From positions 62,001 through 126,000 of the forward strand of contig NZ_MJEI01000098.1 in NCBI RefSeq assembly GCF_002095395.1: 64,000 bases of DNA, in the 5' to 3' direction. The notes below the pieces were generated by a model. It had not been told where the DNA came from and did no database searches. It was given only the letters and a program-made list of their open reading frames with translations. This DNA is from Williamsia sp. 1135 (GTDB lineage Bacteria; Actinomycetota; Actinomycetes; Mycobacteriales; Mycobacteriaceae). Below are positions 9,163 to 18,048 of the stretch, piece after piece (positions within the stretch are counted from its first letter, which is position 1; each line of letters begins with the position of its first letter). The position numbers and the translations under genes are program-made.

Positions 9163-9771
9163 ATGTCCCGCCCTTATTCATCCGAACTGCGGACAGCCCG
9201 GGCGCGGGCAAACCGGCGGACGGTTGTAGACACCGCGCAGCGGATGTTCGTCGACGAGGGCTGGACGGCAACCACGATGGCGAAGGTCGCCGAGGCCTCG
9301 GGGCTGACCCGCCAAACGGTCTATCAACAGTTCGATTCCAAGTTGTCGTTGCTTGATGCCTGTATCGACAACGCGCTGTCGGACGGCAAGGCGATGCCGG
9401 TCCGGGACATGCCCGGATACCAGCAGATGGGCGTGGGGGACAGGCGCATTCGGATAAACGCAGGCGCGCGCTGGCTCTGCTCCGCGCACGAGCGGTCCGC
9501 CGAGATCCAGAACGTCCTCGACCAGGCTGCCGTCACCGACGTGGCGGCGGCCGCGAGGTTGGCGGACCGTGAGAACACCCGATGGGCAGAGGTGCACTGG
9601 GCGACATCGCTCATTCTCGGGAGCGAGCCGGCAGACGAGGTTGTCGACGGTATGTGGACGCTGACGTCGAGGCGGATCTGGCTGATGCTGGTTCGCGATC
9701 GCGGGTGGACCGCTGATCGTTGGCGGCGGTGGTTGGCCGTCCAGACGGAGGCCATCTTGACATCGGCCTGA
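9163..9771 (+). CDS. TetR-family transcriptional regulator
   Basis: A 202-residue TetR repressor. Residues about 18-65 form the helix-turn-helix domain (VVDTAQRMFVDEGWTATTMA, then VAEASGLTRQTVYQQFDSK). The C-terminal ligand domain is not of a subtype I recognise. It lies back to back with the degenerate alpha/beta-fold gene and the palindrome at 9125-9137, so it most likely represses both. The siderophore importer starts 64 bases downstream but has its own iron box. Confidence 0.88.
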   Translation: MSRPYSSELRTARARANRRTVVDTAQRMFVDEGWTATTMAKVAEASGLTRQTVYQQFDSKLSLLDACIDNALSDGKAMPVRDMPGYQQMGVGDRRIRINAGARWLCSAHERSAEIQNVLDQAAVTDVAAAARLADRENTRWAEVHWATSLILGSEPADEVVDGMWTLTSRRIWLMLVRDRGWTADRWRRWLAVQTEAILTSA

Positions 9772-9815
9772 CCCCGGCGACGGTTTGATCGGACCGTGCA
9801 CCTCGCCATGCGTAG

Positions 9816-9834
9816 TTAGGTTAGGCTTCGCACT
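9816..9834 (+). promoter_or_regulatory. Iron box (IdeR/DtxR) before the siderophore importer
   Basis: TTAGGTTAGGCTTCGCACT matches 13 of 19 positions of the DtxR/IdeR consensus, with the whole left half perfect. It contains a possible -10 element (TAGGCT, 9822-9827), and the first start codon of the permease lies at 9836, so the transcript may be leaderless. Iron-loaded IdeR would block this promoter. Confidence 0.75.
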
Positions 9835-9835
9835 T

Positions 9836-10894
9836 GTGCCTGTGTCTGCCCTGCCCGCGCTGTCGCCTCGCGCAGCCGATGCGCCACCCACCGCGCGCAT
9901 CGGCCGCAACGCCGCGATCCTGCTGGCCCTGGTACTGGTGTTGGTGATCGTCATGCTCGCGAGCATTGCGCTGGGCTCGCGTGCCGTACCACTTGGTGAG
10001 GTCTGGCACGCGTTCACCAACATGGACCCCACCAACAACGATCACCTCGTCGTTCGGGATCAGCGGGTGCCACGGACACTCATCGGCCTGATGGTCGGTG
10101 TATCGCTCGGGGTGGGCGGTGCAGTGATGCAAGGACTGACCCGCAACCCACTCGCAGATCCCGGCCTGCTCGGCGTCGACGGCGGTGCCTCCCTGTGCGT
10201 GGTGGTCGGCATCGGATACCTCGGTGCGGTCGCCGCCGGCCAGTACGTCTGGTTCGCCTTGTTCGGCACTGCGGTGGCTTCGCTGGCCGTGTACGCGATC
10301 GGGGCGTCCGGTCGCGAGGGGGTCACGCCGGTCAAGTTGGCGCTGGCCGGTGCCGCACTGTCTGCCGCCTTCACCTCGGTGGTGACGGCGTTGCTGTTGC
10401 TCGACCCCAAGACTTTCGACAACTACCGCTTCTGGGTGGTGGGCTCTTTGAGTGGTCGCGACATGTCCACGTTGCTCGCGGTGTTGCCCTTCTTGGTGGT
10501 CGGGTTGATTCTCGCGCTGGCGATGGGTCGCTTTCTCAACGCACTGGCACTCGGTGACGACGTCGCCCGAGGACTCGGCCAGCGGGTCGGCGCCGCTCGA
10601 GGACTGGGCGCAGTCGTCATCGTGTTGCTCTGTGGTGGGGCGACCGCAGTGGCAGGCCCGATCAGCTTCGTGGGATTGACGGTGCCGCATGTCGCCAGGA
10701 TTTTCGTCGGCGCCGATCATCGGTGGATCCTGCCGTATTCAGCTGTGCTCGGGGCGATCTTGATACTCGGCGCCGACACCATCGGTCGCCTCATCGCGCG
10801 GCCCGGTGAGATCGAGGTGGGAATCATCACGGCCCTCGTCGGTGCCCCGGTGTTCATCTTCCTGGTGCGCCGCAGTCGGATGGCGCAACTGTGA
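9836..10894 (+). CDS. Iron-siderophore ABC transporter permease (FecCD family), first subunit
   Basis: A permease of about 352 residues with the FecCD hallmarks: RVPRTLIGLMVGVSLGVGGA, the LTRNPLADPGLLGVDGGA loop and, near the end, GPISFVGLTVPHVAR, the segment that meets the ATPase. About nine or ten hydrophobic spans are visible. Two FecCD subunits form the membrane channel for ferric siderophore. I placed the start at GTG 9836 (GTG 9842 is equally possible) because the iron box ends two bases upstream. It overlaps the second permease gene by four bases, a mark of translational coupling. Confidence 0.88.
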   Translation: MPVSALPALSPRAADAPPTARIGRNAAILLALVLVLVIVMLASIALGSRAVPLGEVWHAFTNMDPTNNDHLVVRDQRVPRTLIGLMVGVSLGVGGAVMQGLTRNPLADPGLLGVDGGASLCVVVGIGYLGAVAAGQYVWFALFGTAVASLAVYAIGASGREGVTPVKLALAGAALSAAFTSVVTALLLLDPKTFDNYRFWVVGSLSGRDMSTLLAVLPFLVVGLILALAMGRFLNALALGDDVARGLGQRVGAARGLGAVVIVLLCGGATAVAGPISFVGLTVPHVARIFVGADHRWILPYSAVLGAILILGADTIGRLIARPGEIEVGIITALVGAPVFIFLVRRSRMAQL

Positions 10895-11982
10895 CCACCA
10901 CCGACAGAGCCCGCACAACCGCTGCTCTCGGCGGACTGGTCGAACTCCGCGACGATCAGTTGCGCGAGGTCCGACTCGTCCGCCGACGGGGTCGACTCCG
11001 CGAGTACGGCATCGTGGGGGTCCTGCTGGTACTACTCGCGGCGGCGTTCTGTCTCTCACTGTCGCTGGGGGATCTGTGGATACCCCTTCCGGATGTGGCG
11101 CGGATGGCGTTGGGTCTGAGTGCGGACGCCCCGGCGCCTTTCATCGTCGGAGAGCTCCGGTTCCCCCGCGCGGCCATGGCCGTGATGGTCGGTCTCGCCT
11201 TCGGTATGGCGGGGACCATCCTGCAGCAGCTCGTACGCAATCCCCTTGCCAGCCCGGACATCATCGGTGTCACGTACGGTGCGAGCGCGAGTGCGGTCGT
11301 GGCGATTCTCGTCTTCGGGGCAAGCGGATATGTGTTGTCGGTGTGGGCACTGGTCGGCGGCCTCGGCGCGGCAGCGCTCGTGTACGGACTCTCCTGGAGC
11401 CAGGGGGTGACCGGGTATCGGATGATCCTGATCGGCATCGGAGTCGCCGCGGTGGGGGACAGTCTCACCGCGTATTTCCTCACTCGGGCAAAACTCTACG
11501 AGGCCTCCGTCGCGTTGCGGTGGCTCACCGGATCTCTCAGCGATGCATCGGAATCCCAGGTGCACGTTCTCGGCTGGTGCCTCGTGGTGTTGGTTCCCGT
11601 CACCCTGCTCCTGTCGCGCTGGATCCGACCGCTACAACTCGGCGACGAGTCCGCGCGGGAATTGGGCCTTCGGGTCGAGACCTCACGTCTGAGTCTTGTT
11701 GTGGCGTCGGTGCTCCTTGCCTCGGTGGCAACTGCTGCGGCCGGTCCGATCGCCTTCGTGGCGCTGATGGCCGGCCCCGTCGCCGGCTTGCTGACCGGCA
11801 AGAGCGGCGGCGGACTGATCTCTTCGGGCTTGGTGGGCGCCCTGTTGGTGGTCGTCTCGGACATGGTCGGTCAACATCTCTTGTCGCAGTCGTTGCCGGT
11901 CGGTGTGATCACCGGCATCATCGGCGCGCCGTATCTGATCTGGCTGTTGATCCGGATGAACCGGATCGGCGGTGCCAATTGA
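10891..11982 (+). CDS. Iron-siderophore ABC transporter permease (FecCD family), second subunit
   Basis: The 363-residue partner permease. It has a long cytosolic N-terminus rich in charged residues (about 1-45), then the FecCD core: LRFPRAAMAVMVGLAFGMAG, QQLVRNPLASPDIIGVTYGA and AAGPIAFVALMAGPVA. It should pair with the upstream permease as a heterodimer. The GTG start lies within the stop codon of the first permease gene. The ATPase gene follows after 25 bases. Confidence 0.88.
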   Translation: MTTTDRARTTAALGGLVELRDDQLREVRLVRRRGRLREYGIVGVLLVLLAAAFCLSLSLGDLWIPLPDVARMALGLSADAPAPFIVGELRFPRAAMAVMVGLAFGMAGTILQQLVRNPLASPDIIGVTYGASASAVVAILVFGASGYVLSVWALVGGLGAAALVYGLSWSQGVTGYRMILIGIGVAAVGDSLTAYFLTRAKLYEASVALRWLTGSLSDASESQVHVLGWCLVVLVPVTLLLSRWIRPLQLGDESARELGLRVETSRLSLVVASVLLASVATAAAGPIAFVALMAGPVAGLLTGKSGGGLISSGLVGALLVVVSDMVGQHLLSQSLPVGVITGIIGAPYLIWLLIRMNRIGGAN

Positions 11983-12007
11983 CTGCCGTGACCCGAGAGG
12001 ACTTCCG

Positions 12008-12826
12008 GTGACCAGAGACCACGATCTGAGGGTCGAAGAGTTGACGATTTCTTACGGCGCCGGGGACGTTGTGAAAGATCTGGCGCTGGCGATCGGACCG
12101 GGACAGATCACGGCGATCGTCGGCGCGAACGCCTGCGGGAAGTCGACTCTGTTGCGGACCATGGCTCGGTTGCATTCACCCCGGCTCGGGCAGGTGGTGC
12201 TCGACGGCAAAGCCGTACACAGTATGCCGACCAAAGAGGTCGCCACCATCCTCGGATTGCTTCCACAGTCGCCGATCGCGCCCGACCAGATCAAGGTCGC
12301 CGATCTCGTTGCCAGGGGACGTTATCCGCACCAGGGCTGGTTCCGGACCTGGACGGCACGCGACGAGGAAGCGGTCACCGCCGCGCTCGTGGCGACGGGC
12401 ACACTCGACCTCGCGGACCGGCATGTCGACGAGATCTCCGGTGGGCAGCGCCAACGGGTCTGGATCGCGATGACGCTGGCGCAGGAAACCGACATCCTGC
12501 TGCTCGACGAGCCCACGACGTTCCTCGACATGAGTCATCAGGTCGAGGTGCTCGATCTGATCACCGACCTGAACCGGAGCATCGGCACCACTGTCGTGGT
12601 GGTGCTGCACGACCTCAATCTTGCTGCCCGCTACGCGGACACGCTGGTGGCGATGCGCAAGGGTGAAATTGTGGCCGTCGGAACGCCCACCGACGTCGTC
12701 ACGCCACAGGTGATCTCGCAAGTGTTCGACATGGACGTCCAGGTCGGCGTGGACCCGGTCGCGGGCAGCCCCGTCGTCTACCCCATCGGGCGGCACCATG
12801 CCCCCGCGATCAAGGCATCACAGTAG
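12008..12826 (+). CDS. Iron-siderophore ABC transporter ATPase (FecE/FhuC type)
   Basis: A 272-residue ABC ATPase: Walker A GANACGKST, the Q-loop PQSPIAPD, signature SGGQRQR, Walker B ILLLDEPT and the switch His in VVLHDLN. It energises ferric-siderophore import by the two permeases just upstream. I used the GTG at 12008, which has GAGAGGA six bases before it; the longer frame from 11972 runs inside the permease gene and lacks a ribosome site. Confidence 0.9.
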   Translation: MTRDHDLRVEELTISYGAGDVVKDLALAIGPGQITAIVGANACGKSTLLRTMARLHSPRLGQVVLDGKAVHSMPTKEVATILGLLPQSPIAPDQIKVADLVARGRYPHQGWFRTWTARDEEAVTAALVATGTLDLADRHVDEISGGQRQRVWIAMTLAQETDILLLDEPTTFLDMSHQVEVLDLITDLNRSIGTTVVVVLHDLNLAARYADTLVAMRKGEIVAVGTPTDVVTPQVISQVFDMDVQVGVDPVAGSPVVYPIGRHHAPAIKASQ

Positions 12827-12836
12827 AGGAGAAAAG

Positions 12837-13910
12837 ATGATCAGGTCCCGAACGCGTTCCGGGCGCGGTACTCGGCGAGGTGTGCGATTGCTCAGTGCGG
12901 TTGTCGCACTGACGCTGTCAGCAGGATTGATGGCGGCGTGTTCGTCCGACGACTCGGATTCGTCCGCTTCGTCGAGCTCGGGGGCGTCGGGTCCGACCGA
13001 CGCCTTCCCGATCACCGTGGAGCACGAGTTCGGTTCCACCACCATCGAGTCCGAGCCCAAGCGCGTCGTCAGCGTCGGCTATACCGAGCAGGACATCCTG
13101 CTCCAGCTCGGGATGCAACCGGTCGCCGTCACCGAATGGTACGGAGAGCAGCCTGACGCGACCTGGCCATGGGCGCACGACCTCCTCGGCGACGACAAAC
13201 CCGAGGTCCTCTCGGTCTCCGACGGCTTCGAGTACGAGAAGATCGCCGGCTTGGATCCCGATCTGATCATCGGTACGAACGCCGGTATGACGCAAGAGGA
13301 TTACGACAAGCTCGAACAGATCGCACCCACTGTCGGGAGCGTCAAGGGCGCAGCGTCATACTTCTCCAACTGGCAAGCGCAGACGCGACTGATCGCCGAC
13401 GCGGTCGGCCGATCCGCCGCCGGCGACAAGGCCGTCACCGATGTGGAGAACGCCTACGCGCAGGCCCGCGAGGAGCACCCGGACTTCGAGGGCAAGACGT
13501 CGACGTTCACCCAGGGTGCGCCCTACGACGGCTCGCTCTACACGTACCCGGCCGGTCTGAACACCGACTTCTTCACCGACCTCGGGTTCGTCATGAAGCC
13601 GGGGCTCGAGAAGTTTGTACCCGAACCCGACAGCCAAGCATTGATCTCGGCCGAGAACACCGATCTCATCGATGCCGATGTGGTCCTGTTCGCCACGGAA
13701 ACCCAGGAGGGTTTCGATGAACTGATGAAGTTCGGCACGGTGGCAAACCTGAACGCGGTCAAGGAAAAGCGCGCTGTATTCACCGACGCGATCCTGTCCG
13801 GTGCGATCTACTTCCTCACCCCGCTCAGCCAGATGTACATCATCGAGAACCTGGTTCCGCTGCTCGATGCCGCGGTCAAGGGTGAATCGAAGCAGAGCTT
13901 CCCGAGTTAG
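12837..13910 (+). CDS. Iron-siderophore binding lipoprotein
   Basis: A 357-residue substrate-binding protein. A signal peptide with twin Arg-rich start and hydrophobic core ends in the lipobox LMAAC, giving acylated Cys35, followed by a Ser/Asp-rich linker. The rest is a class III (FepB/FhuD-like) binding fold: KRVVSVGYTEQDILLQLG and LDPDLIIGTNAGMTQEDYD are typical. It captures the ferric siderophore outside the membrane. AGAGGAG sits five bases before the ATG. It is the last gene of the four-gene importer, ten bases after the ATPase, and is followed by a strong hairpin. The siderophore type cannot be told. Confidence 0.9.
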   Translation: MIRSRTRSGRGTRRGVRLLSAVVALTLSAGLMAACSSDDSDSSASSSSGASGPTDAFPITVEHEFGSTTIESEPKRVVSVGYTEQDILLQLGMQPVAVTEWYGEQPDATWPWAHDLLGDDKPEVLSVSDGFEYEKIAGLDPDLIIGTNAGMTQEDYDKLEQIAPTVGSVKGAASYFSNWQAQTRLIADAVGRSAAGDKAVTDVENAYAQAREEHPDFEGKTSTFTQGAPYDGSLYTYPAGLNTDFFTDLGFVMKPGLEKFVPEPDSQALISAENTDLIDADVVLFATETQEGFDELMKFGTVANLNAVKEKRAVFTDAILSGAIYFLTPLSQMYIIENLVPLLDAAVKGESKQSFPS

Positions 13911-13930
13911 CTCCACCTCTGAGCACGCCG

Positions 13931-13966
13931 ACGGTCCGCCACCTCGAGTCATGGGTGGCGGACCGT
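13931..13966. terminator. Hairpin terminator after the siderophore importer
   Basis: A perfect 13-base-pair stem (13931-13943 with 13954-13966, arm ACGGTCCGCCACC) over a ten-base loop. It ends 20 bases before the stop of the convergent SnoaL-like gene and has only a short T-rich tail, as is common in high-GC actinobacteria. Confidence 0.75.
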
Positions 13967-13985
13967 TGCATTTCCGGCCGAGTAT

Positions 13986-14348
13986 CTATTGCGGAGTGGT
14001 GAACTCGGGCTGATCGAGAACCCGGAGCCAGCTGCCGTCGGGCTGACGGCGAACGACCTGGGCGCGGGCGCCGGAGCCGTCCTTGGGTGGTGTCGAGGTC
14101 AGCGCAATGTCGCCGCTGATCAGTGTCGGCAGCGGTTCCTCGGCCTCGAAGTGGGGGTTGTGGGAGAGGACGCCCTCCCAGAGTTCGCGGATTGCTGCAC
14201 GACCGACGGTTTGCTGCCCGGGTGGGTAGGCCATCACGGCGTCCTCGGCGTAGAGAAGTGCCACGCCCTCGGCGTCGCCTGCGTTGGAGCGCTCGACAAA
14301 CAACCTTGTCAGGTCCTCGGGGTGCCGTGCGGTCTCGCGGTTCGTCAT
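13986..14348 (-). CDS. SnoaL-like / NTF2-fold protein
   Basis: A 120-residue protein of the NTF2-like (SnoaL, DUF4440-like) fold: an N-terminal helix pair (LTRLFVERSNAGDAEGVALL), YAEDAVMAYPPG, then a C-terminal curved sheet ending in WLRVLDQPEF. Such proteins are small cyclases, isomerases or binding proteins and most are uncharacterised. It is divergent from the LysR gene, which is the most likely regulator. ATG start; the function is unknown. Confidence 0.75.
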   Translation of the reverse strand: MTNRETARHPEDLTRLFVERSNAGDAEGVALLYAEDAVMAYPPGQQTVGRAAIRELWEGVLSHNPHFEAEEPLPTLISGDIALTSTPPKDGSGARAQVVRRQPDGSWLRVLDQPEFTTPQ

Positions 14349-14418
14349 GGTGGTGTGTCCTTTCCTTGTCGGGGTCTGTCATCCACGATTGCGCGCAGCC
14401 GGCCAGAAGTCCAACAGA

Positions 14419-14433
14419 TTGTTCGGATGACAA
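14419..14433. promoter_or_regulatory. Candidate LysR-type binding site
   Basis: TTGT-N7-ACAA (14419-14422 and 14430-14433) is a short inverted repeat of the T-N11-A kind bound by LysR regulators, lying 16 bases before the lysR start and 70 before the SnoaL-like gene. The site is short and could be chance. Confidence 0.35.
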
Positions 14434-14448
14434 CTAGAATCAGAAGTT

Positions 14449-15327
14449 ATGGAACTGCGTCAGCTGGAGTACTTCGTGGCCGTCGCCGAGGAGGCGAACT
14501 TCACCCGCGCCGCCGAACGCGTCCGGATCAGTCAATCGGGGGTCAGCGCCCAGGTTCGCCAACTCGAGCGTGAACTCGGCTGCGAACTGTTCGACCGGTC
14601 GAGTCGGGTCGCCCGCCTGACTTCTGCCGGCCGCGCTGCGCTCGGTCCCGCCAGGGCCGCACTGGAGGCAGCAGCGGGACTCGGTCACGCCGTGGACGAG
14701 GTCGGCGGCCTCCTCCGCGGCGAGCTGTCGATCGGCATGGTCATCGGGTGCACGATCACCCCGCTGTTCGTGGGGCTGGAGAAGTTTCATCGGCGACATC
14801 CCGGGGTTGCACTCTCGCTCCACGAGGACAACTCGGACCGGATGGTCGACGATCTCCACGCGGGGAAACTCGACATCGCGCTCATTGGCGCGTACGGATC
14901 GGCGCCCGCCGGACTGGACTCCATGACCATAGTCAGCGAGGCGCTGTGTGTCCTGGTGCCGCCGGGGCACGAATGGGCGGCGAGAAAGAGCGTGAGGGTG
15001 GCTGATCTGGATGGCAGCGCCGTGATCTGCATGCCGCAGGGGACCGGCATTCGGGCGACACTCGACGACGCGTGCGCCGGTGCGAGGGTATCTCCGGTCA
15101 TCGCCCTGCAGGCGACCTCGGCAGACGCGATCGCCGACCTGGCATCACGAGGACTGGGTGCCGCGGTGCTCAGCGAGTCGATGTCCGCCGATTTCGCGGA
15201 GCGCCTGGTGGCGCTTCCGCTGGACGGCGTGCCTGAACCTGCCCTGCTGTTGCTGGTGTGGTCATCATCGTCGAATCCGGCACTCCGAGTGCTCATTTCA
15301 TGCTTGACCGACGCGTTCGGCGTCTGA
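14449..15327 (+). CDS. LysR-family transcriptional regulator
   Basis: A 292-residue LysR regulator. Residues 1-60 form the winged helix (MELRQLEYFVAVAEEANFTR, then RVRISQSGVSAQVRQLEREL), followed by a linker helix and the two-lobed effector domain (GELSIGMVIGCT onward). It probably acts on the divergent SnoaL-like gene and on itself. The effector is unknown. It is followed by a 337-base gap that holds two opposed 21-base repeat arrays. Confidence 0.9.
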   Translation: MELRQLEYFVAVAEEANFTRAAERVRISQSGVSAQVRQLERELGCELFDRSSRVARLTSAGRAALGPARAALEAAAGLGHAVDEVGGLLRGELSIGMVIGCTITPLFVGLEKFHRRHPGVALSLHEDNSDRMVDDLHAGKLDIALIGAYGSAPAGLDSMTIVSEALCVLVPPGHEWAARKSVRVADLDGSAVICMPQGTGIRATLDDACAGARVSPVIALQATSADAIADLASRGLGAAVLSESMSADFAERLVALPLDGVPEPALLLLVWSSSSNPALRVLISCLTDAFGV

Positions 15328-15429
15328 TGGCGCGTCAGGGTTGGCAACCCTATCTGCGTTCGGCGATCGCGGCGGTGCACGAGGCCGCACGGCACCGGCA
15401 GCGCCGAGATTCCGCTACCTGACCCTCGC

Positions 15430-15601
15430 CGAGCGTGCTCTTCCGGACACCGATCGTGCTCTTTAAGACGTCGAGTGTGCCCTTTGGGGCGCCGAGCGTG
15501 CACTACCCCCGCGGACGGCCCACTGGATCGAAAAAATGGCCCGCTCAACGTATTTAAGGGCCCGCCCGGCGTCTGGAAGGGCCCGCTCGGCGGGTTGTCG
15601 A
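15430..15601. repeat. Two opposed arrays of 21-base degenerate repeats
   Basis: The gap between convergent lysR and glnN holds four 21-base units (starts 15430, 15451, 15472, 15493; core CGAGCGTGC-CTT) and then four more (starts 15518, 15539, 15560, 15581; core GGCCCGCTCGG). The second set is the reverse complement of the first in consensus: unit 15560-15580 read with the first three bases of the next, against the complement of 15430-15450, agrees at about 17 of 21 positions. The whole forms a large imperfect inverted repeat. It probably ends transcription from both sides. The core GTGCCCTTT recurs in the hairpin at 50834-50900. Confidence 0.7.
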
Positions 15602-15664
15602 CGGGTGGTGAACGGCGAATGCCGCCGGCGCGGGGCGTCGGCGGCATTCATCGTCAGGCTGTGA

Positions 15665-17839
15665 CTACAGGATGTAGAGCATTTCCTGGTAGGTCGGGAG
15701 CGGCCAGAGGTCATCGGCCACAATGGCTTCGAGTTCGTCAGCTGCAGTTCGAACAGCAGCCATGGCGGGCAGGAGGGTGTCGCGGGCGAAGAGAGCCTCA
15801 GCCGGGGCACCGTCCACGTGCTCGCCGAGCGCGGACTTGAGAGTAGCCAGCGCTGTGGTCAGTGCCGACATCGGTTCGCTGACCATCGAGAGCAGCGTGG
15901 TGTCTGGCTCCAGACCGGCACTCTTGAGCGCGGTCACGTTGGTGGCGATCTCCGTCTGATAGCGCACGGCGGCCGGAAGGACGAGGGTCGACCCGATCTC
16001 GAGAGTCAGCTTGGCCTCCACCGCGATGGTCAAGAAGTACTGTTCCAGCCCGATCTCGTAGCGGCTGTGCATCTCTCGATCGTTGAAGACGCCGTACTTG
16101 GAGAACAGTTCGATGGACTTCTCGGTGATGAGCTCCGGAAGGGCGTCGACTGTGGTCTTGAGGTTGGGCAGTCCACGGGACTCCGCTTCGATCGGCCAGG
16201 TGTCGGAGTAGCCGTCGCCGTTGAACACGACCGCGCCGTGTTCGGTGATGATGTCGGTGAGCAAGTGCTGCACGGCAGTGTCGAACTCGACACCTTCCTT
16301 GACTGCTTTCTCGAGAACGGTGGCGCAGTAGTCCAGGGAGTCGGCCATGATCGTGTTCAGGACGACCATCGGTTCGCTGACGGTCTGCATCGAACCCGGC
16401 GCGCGGAACTCGAAGCGGTTGCCGGTGAACGCAAACGAGCTCGTGCGGTTGCGGTCACCGGGGTCGGTCGGCAGGACAGGCAATGTGTCGACACCGATGA
16501 TCATGGTGCCCTTGCCCTTCGAAGAAGTCGCTGCACCCTTCGCGATCTGATCGAAGACATCTGCGAGCTGCTCGCCGAGGAAGATCGAGACGATCGCGGG
16601 CGGGGCCTCGTTGGCGCCCAGGCGATGATCGTTCGTGGCCGAGGCGACCGAGACGCGCAGAAGACCTGCATGCAGATGCACTGCGCGGATGACGGCCGCA
16701 CAGAACACCAGGAACTGGGCATTCTCGTGCGGGGTGTCACCGGGGACGAGCAGGCTACCGAACTTGTCGTTACCGAACGAGAAGTTGACGTGCTTACCGG
16801 AGCCGTTGACACCTTCGAAAGGCTTCTCGTGGAAGAGACATTCCATGCCGTGCTTCTTGGCGACGGTCTTGAAGGTGGTCATCAAGAGTTGCTGGTGGTC
16901 GGCTGCGATGTTGCCACGCTCGAACATCGGCGCGATCTCGAACTGTCCTGGCGCGACCTCGTTGTGGCGGGTCTTGGCTGGAATGCCGAGCTTGAACAGC
17001 TCACGCTCGGTGTCCATCATGAACCCGAGCACCCTCTCGGGGACGGCACCGAAGTAGTGGTCGTCGAACTCCTGGCCTTTCGGCGGCTTGGTGCCGAACA
17101 GGGTGCGCCCGGCGTTGAGCAGGTCGGGGCGCGCGAGGAAGAAGTGGCGGTCAACCAGGAAGTACTCCTGCTCCGGTCCACAGAATGCGACGATGTGGCC
17201 GGGGTTGTCGTGGCCGAACAGTTTGAGAACACGCTCGGCGTGCTTGCCCATCGCCTGCTGCGAGCGCAGCATCGGGGTCTTGTGGTCGAGTGCTTCACCG
17301 GTCATCGAGACGAAGACCGTCGGGATGCACAGGGTGTTGCCGTTCGGGTTCTCGAGTATGTATGCGGGGCTGGTCACGTCCCAGCCGGTGTAACCGCGTG
17401 CCTCGAAGGTGTTGCGGAGGCCACCGTTGGGGAAGCTCGATGCGTCGGGCTCGCCCTGGATGAGGGTTTTGCCCTGGAACTCGGCCATCGTCGAACCGTC
17501 GCTGGCCGGCTCGAGGAAGCTGTCGTGCTTCTCTGCGGTGAGGCCGGTCAGAGGGTAAAAAACGTGAGCGTAGTGGGTGGCGCCCTTCTCCAGCGCCCAA
17601 TCCTTCATCGCGGACGCAACAGCGTCGGCGACAGCTGGATCGAGCTTGCTGCCCTTCTCGATCGTCGTGATGACCGATTTGAAGACGTTCTTCGGCAGCC
17701 GCTTCATCATCACGGACTTGTTGAAAACGTTCTCGCCGAAGATGTCTCCCGGCGCCTCGGTGATGTCGAAGCTCACGGGTGGCGGAACGTACGCTTCGAC
17801 AGCAGTGATGGCGGCGAGCCGGATGTTGTTACCACTCAT
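15665..17839 (-). CDS. glnN: Glutamine synthetase type III
   Basis: A 724-residue enzyme matching the GSIII (GlnN) class in length; classic GSI enzymes are about 470. Visible family blocks include the N-terminal [17 protein letters not shown], the [20 protein letters not shown] strand, [26 protein letters not shown] and the nucleotide region [16 protein letters not shown]. It makes glutamine from glutamate, ammonia and ATP as a dodecamer in the cytosol. A strong GlnR box lies about 76-102 bases upstream, so nitrogen control is likely. It stands alone, with a weak ribosome site before the ATG. GSIII is less usual in this group than GSI or GSII. Confidence 0.93.
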   Translation of the reverse strand: MSGNNIRLAAITAVEAYVPPPVSFDITEAPGDIFGENVFNKSVMMKRLPKNVFKSVITTIEKGSKLDPAVADAVASAMKDWALEKGATHYAHVFYPLTGLTAEKHDSFLEPASDGSTMAEFQGKTLIQGEPDASSFPNGGLRNTFEARGYTGWDVTSPAYILENPNGNTLCIPTVFVSMTGEALDHKTPMLRSQQAMGKHAERVLKLFGHDNPGHIVAFCGPEQEYFLVDRHFFLARPDLLNAGRTLFGTKPPKGQEFDDHYFGAVPERVLGFMMDTERELFKLGIPAKTRHNEVAPGQFEIAPMFERGNIAADHQQLLMTTFKTVAKKHGMECLFHEKPFEGVNGSGKHVNFSFGNDKFGSLLVPGDTPHENAQFLVFCAAVIRAVHLHAGLLRVSVASATNDHRLGANEAPPAIVSIFLGEQLADVFDQIAKGAATSSKGKGTMIIGVDTLPVLPTDPGDRNRTSSFAFTGNRFEFRAPGSMQTVSEPMVVLNTIMADSLDYCATVLEKAVKEGVEFDTAVQHLLTDIITEHGAVVFNGDGYSDTWPIEAESRGLPNLKTTVDALPELITEKSIELFSKYGVFNDREMHSRYEIGLEQYFLTIAVEAKLTLEIGSTLVLPAAVRYQTEIATNVTALKSAGLEPDTTLLSMVSEPMSALTTALATLKSALGEHVDGAPAEALFARDTLLPAMAAVRTAADELEAIVADDLWPLPTYQEMLYIL

Positions 17840-17914
17840 TTATCTCATTACCCTTCAGGCGGGGGTCCTGCACTTGTCCTGCAAGCCCTGACCTGCGAAC
17901 TCTACGAACCGTCG

Positions 17915-17941
17915 GTAACCGACTTGTTTCATCGCAGTGAC
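17915..17941 (-). promoter_or_regulatory. GlnR box before glutamine synthetase III
   Basis: Read on the minus strand: GTCAC-N6-GAAAC-N6-GTTAC. This is exactly the alternating a-site (gTnAC) and b-site (GaAAC) pattern with six-base spacers bound by actinobacterial GlnR; a fourth half site is weak. It lies 76-102 bases before the glnN ATG. The match is seen directly; GlnR binding is inferred. Confidence 0.8.
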
Positions 17942-18048
17942 GATGAAAAGCGGTATGGGTCGAGTGTTTCGAATTGGTTGCCTGTCGCCGGTAGATGTCC
18001 GTTTCGACGTGGCACACGCACCTCGAGAGCGCACATCTTTGTTTCAGC

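Noticed and set aside
15463-15647. Minus-strand heptad-coding frame (SGPF-like repeats)
   Set aside because: No start site or family; the repeats show inverted DNA symmetry, which fits a non-coding element better. Kept as an open question in the findings.
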